In this document: in pieces, positions 13,459-15,886 of the stretch | Numbering within the stretch: the stretch's first letter is position 1 | Layout: every line of letters begins with the position of its first letter | Source of the DNA: Candidatus Peregrinibacteria bacterium | GTDB lineage: Bacteria > Patescibacteriota > Gracilibacteria > UBA1369 > LOWO2-01-FULL-3 | Length of the DNA: 15,886 nt | Assembly: GCA_018664365.1 (NCBI GenBank) | Contig: JABJOK010000094.1 | Location: forward strand, 1-15,886 | Reading direction: 5' to 3' | Notes under the pieces: generated by a model | The model's database searches: none | The model's input: the letters and a program-made list of their open reading frames with translations, nothing else | What the model was told of the DNA's origin: nothing | Position numbers and translations under genes: made by a program

Positions 13459-15852
13459 CTAGTTCTTAACTGGAACGGTTTTTCTTCGTCTTCTGAAGGC
13501 TGCTGCCATTCTTAATCCAAGCATTGAAAGTGCAATCATAATACCTGCCGCGACGCTTCCATTTGGAGCTTTTGATACTGCGCATCCTCCACCTCCATTT
13601 CCACCGTTATCTGCGCCACCGCCGTCTGGCTTTTTACCACCATCTGCTCCACCTACATCAACAGGGGTGCATGCATCATCTTCGCATGTTGGAAACTCTG
13701 GAATAGGCTCTTCTCCAGTTTTTGGATCAACTACATACCTAACTCCATCAGCAGGTACATCTATCAAAAAGTCACTTCCCGCAAGCTTCATTACTGGCTC
13801 ATAACAAACATATTCAAATCTATTTTGTGCAAGGGGTACTACTTCTCCACTTGTTCCACTAAATATTGCTGAAAGTCCCTCGTAATTTGTAACTACTGGC
13901 TGACCATCTTTGTCAACAATTACTCTGTCCATTAGGCCAATATTCATCTCCAATTCTTCTAATGGAAGCCCTTGTCCTACATCAAAAAGATATCCAGTTA
14001 TTTGAATGTTCCCGTCTTCCTTATCTGAGATCAATATTGTTGCAGTACCTGGTACTCCGGCAACAGTATATTCAACATGGCACTCTCCTCCATGTTCTTG
14101 ATTTATATTTAAGCTAAATGACTCTCCTCCATCAACTGGGCAAATTATAACTTCGCAATCGCCTTCCATTAGTTCGAATGTTCCAGGAAGTTCATCGAAA
14201 CACTCTACAGGGATAACATCCGTAGTGTCTGAGTCTGCTACCTCTGCCGTTGTGGCGTCTGGGGTTGTATCTTCTACTTCTGGGCCTGCATCGTCTGGGG
14301 TTGATGTTTCTGGGGTTGTATCTGCAACCTCTGGGCCTGCATCGTCTGGGGTTGATGTTTCTGGGGTCGTATCTGCAACCTCTGATTCTGCGTCGTCTGG
14401 GGTTGATGTTTCTTCAACAGCGTCTTCTACTTCTTGAAGTATATCATCGGGTTCTTGAGCGTCTCCTTCGCTTGTCTCTGAATCAACTACGTCGGGAGTA
14501 AATACATCAGGTTCGTCGGGACAGTCCTCAAGACATACTCCTGGCTCACCTTCTTCGCATACTCCATTGTCACAAACTGGGCCAGCTGGCATATAAATTG
14601 TAAAAAGGTTCTTTAAAATAGTACCGTCTGTTCCTGCTTTCGCATTATATACAGCATAGTATGTAATTCCGTTGTGTGTGATTGGAGTATTTAGTCCGAT
14701 TAGATTGTTTACACTAACCTGCTCTCCAGTCATGCCATCAGGTAAATTAAGATTATATAGAGTCTCTGCTGTTCCTGCGGTTGTACCTTCAAGCGTATCT
14801 GCAGTTTTAACTAGACAATATCCTCCCACCGACATCGGCCTATAAAAGTCACCATCAATACGTGTATACCCTTCGCAAGCTGCTGAGAGGGAGGTGGCAG
14901 AACTTACACCTGTGTTCAAATTTATTTTTTGTATGTTCCCATCGGCATTTCTTGAAAGAAGATATACTCCATCAGATTCTGGAACAATATTTAGGACTGT
15001 TCCAGAAGCATTAGCTAGAACTACACTATTGCTTATGGTTTTAGTTATAGGGTCGTAATCGGCTGTTCCAATAAGTGCAGACCCCTTGTGTGAAAAATAT
15101 ATCTTATTTGTGTCTGGATCATAGGCAATCCCTGTTACATCCGGATTTTCTACTCCACCCGTTACACCTTCCGGTAATTCCACCTTTACTGCCTCTAAAA
15201 TTTCTTCGTCTCCATCAAGCATCTTCTCAAGATCGTCTTGTTGTATGAATAGCTCTACTTGTCCAGTAGGAGAAGTAGGGTCTGGTTTTAAAATAGGGAC
15301 CATTAATTGAGTTGTTCCATCGATTTCTAATGGATATGCTCCTCTAACTCCTTGTTGTGGTTGTGAAAAAGCTGCCTCGCTTGCTTCTAGGTCTCCTGCA
15401 GCTGTTAATGCAGCTTTCATTTGAGAAAGTGCTTGATCAGACGCTGGACCTCCAGAGTCTTCACTATCGGAACATCCTGTAGCAATGATAACAATAATAG
15501 CTGCTATTGAGAGTGGCAGTCCTCTTGCAGCAAGCCTAAGGATGTCAGCTTTTCTGTCTTTATATGCTTTCCCTATCTGTCTTTCATTTACAGCACCAAT
15601 TGCTAAAAGTTCAGGGTCCATGTTTGCTAAAATAGCCCCTGGGCGTAATTGAATCACTTGTCCGCCTTGAGTAACTTCTATGGGATCTGCGTCCTCTAGA
15701 ATCAATGTATGTCTATCATCACCATCGTTAATGGCTATTGCCTGTTTTGGCACTAGCCTTTCAGCTCCCTTTCTTTCCATTGGAGCTTCAGCTCCCTGAG
15801 GAAAGGCCTGTTCTATATCTTTTGCCTGAGAAGAGGCGGTCTCTGCAGCCAT
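13459..15852 (-). CDS. Large surface lipoprotein with 17-residue repeats and a MYXO-CTERM-like tail
   Basis: A 797-residue multi-part surface protein. Residues 1-112 are hydrophilic and would stay inside. A helix (113-126) ends in IATGC, a lipobox with Cys 127, followed by an acidic Ser/Gly stretch. Residues about 220-420 have beta-propeller character (GIAYDPDTNKIYFS, YLLSRNADGNIQKINL). A cysteine motif C-DNGV-C...C-LED-C (427-444) follows, of the CxxGxCxxGExxxxCxxDC type common in exported proteins of Myxococcota and some archaea. An acidic Thr/Pro/Asp linker (about 448-548) contains 17-residue repeats. A second beta-rich region with several cysteines follows (about 551-728). The C-terminus has a glycine-rich stretch, GGGGC (753-757), a hydrophobic helix (about 766-786) and RRRRK, like a MYXO-CTERM sorting signal. 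The ATG at 15852 has no Shine-Dalgarno; a TATAAA-like -10 lies at the window edge. Binding partner and function are unknown. Confidence 0.85.
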   Translation of the reverse strand: MAAETASSQAKDIEQAFPQGAEAPMERKGAERLVPKQAIAINDGDDRHTLILEDADPIEVTQGGQVIQLRPGAILANMDPELLAIGAVNERQIGKAYKDRKADILRLAARGLPLSIAAIIVIIATGCSDSEDSGGPASDQALSQMKAALTAAGDLEASEAAFSQPQQGVRGAYPLEIDGTTQLMVPILKPDPTSPTGQVELFIQQDDLEKMLDGDEEILEAVKVELPEGVTGGVENPDVTGIAYDPDTNKIYFSHKGSALIGTADYDPITKTISNSVVLANASGTVLNIVPESDGVYLLSRNADGNIQKINLNTGVSSATSLSAACEGYTRIDGDFYRPMSVGGYCLVKTADTLEGTTAGTAETLYNLNLPDGMTGEQVSVNNLIGLNTPITHNGITYYAVYNAKAGTDGTILKNLFTIYMPAGPVCDNGVCEEGEPGVCLEDCPDEPDVFTPDVVDSETSEGDAQEPDDILQEVEDAVEETSTPDDAESEVADTTPETSTPDDAGPEVADTTPETSTPDDAGPEVEDTTPDATTAEVADSDTTDVIPVECFDELPGTFELMEGDCEVIICPVDGGESFSLNINQEHGGECHVEYTVAGVPGTATILISDKEDGNIQITGYLFDVGQGLPLEELEMNIGLMDRVIVDKDGQPVVTNYEGLSAIFSGTSGEVVPLAQNRFEYVCYEPVMKLAGSDFLIDVPADGVRYVVDPKTGEEPIPEFPTCEDDACTPVDVGGADGGKKPDGGGADNGGNGGGGCAVSKAPNGSVAAGIMIALSMLGLRMAAAFRRRRKTVPVKN
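14281..14433. repeat. 51-bp tandem repeat inside the surface-protein gene
   Basis: Units 14281-14331 and 14332-14382 differ at one of 51 bases. A third unit (14383-14433) matches in its first half only, and a more decayed copy precedes 14281. Each unit encodes 17 residues of the type TSTPDDAGPEVADTTPE on the minus strand. The near identity of two units points to recent duplication. Confidence 0.9.
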
Positions 15853-15877
15853 TTTGGGCGGTTAAATAAGAGATTCT

Positions 15878-15885
15878 ATTTTATA
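15878..15885 (-). promoter_or_regulatory. Possible -10 element of the large surface-protein gene
   Basis: Minus-strand TATAAAAT lies about 26 nt before the ATG at 15852. Any -35 would be outside the window, so the call is tentative. Confidence 0.35.
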
Positions 15886-15886
15886 C

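Noticed and set aside
14225..14501. Plus-strand open frames over the surface-protein repeats
   Set aside because: They are shadows of the 51-bp repeats in the minus-strand gene and have repeat-driven, low-complexity translations.
1..15886. Alternative genetic code (UGA as glycine)
   Set aside because: UGA ends the CNB gene exactly at an ATGA overlap and the M23 gene just before a terminator, and UGA is absent inside the long coding frames.

Overview
The window looks like ordinary chromosome from a small-genome candidate-phylum bacterium (Patescibacteria/CPR, most plausibly Peregrinibacteria-like). This placement is inference. It rests on a compact 799-residue leucyl-tRNA synthetase, an AT-rich sequence, very tight gene packing (a 4-bp overlap of convergent stops, abutting convergent stops, an ATGA start/stop overlap), many unknown secreted or lipid-anchored proteins, and starts that almost all lack a Shine-Dalgarno sequence. 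UGA is used as a stop (ends of the genes at 1337 and 9453), so the UGA-to-glycine code of Gracilibacteria does not apply. No tRNA, rRNA, CRISPR array, insertion sequence or phage gene was seen.

Left part (1-3610): the 3' end of a multi-helix membrane protein meets, tail to tail, a minus-strand pair. That pair is a stand-alone cyclic-nucleotide-binding (CNB) domain protein translationally coupled to a DUF3307 membrane protein. A 216-bp divergent control region follows. It carries a perfect TTGACA-N17-TATAAT promoter and two copies of a 12-bp palindromic site (AGGnATATnCCT) set symmetrically behind the two promoters. Rightward lie a membrane-anchored PAS-domain protein and a secreted protein of unknown function, closed by a strong terminator.

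Middle (3611-9511): leuS, then a convergent cysteine-rich lipoprotein whose stop codon touches that of leuS. After a 329-bp gap comes a large exported M23-peptidase/SLH-domain lipoprotein, the only gene here with a good Shine-Dalgarno sequence, followed by a terminator that could work in both directions.

Right part (9512-15886): a CHASE2-type class III nucleotide cyclase with adenylyl (IIIb) residues, a membrane-tethered protein of unknown family, a small lipoprotein encoded divergently, and a large surface lipoprotein. The large one carries a cysteine motif, a 51-bp repeat linker and a GC-helix-Arg C-terminus resembling MYXO-CTERM sorting signals.

Together the genes suggest a cell-surface and signalling neighbourhood: a predicted cAMP producer and a predicted cAMP-binding protein about 8 kb apart, a PAS sensor without an output domain, and several anchored exoproteins. 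The functional link between them is inferred only from domain logic and proximity.
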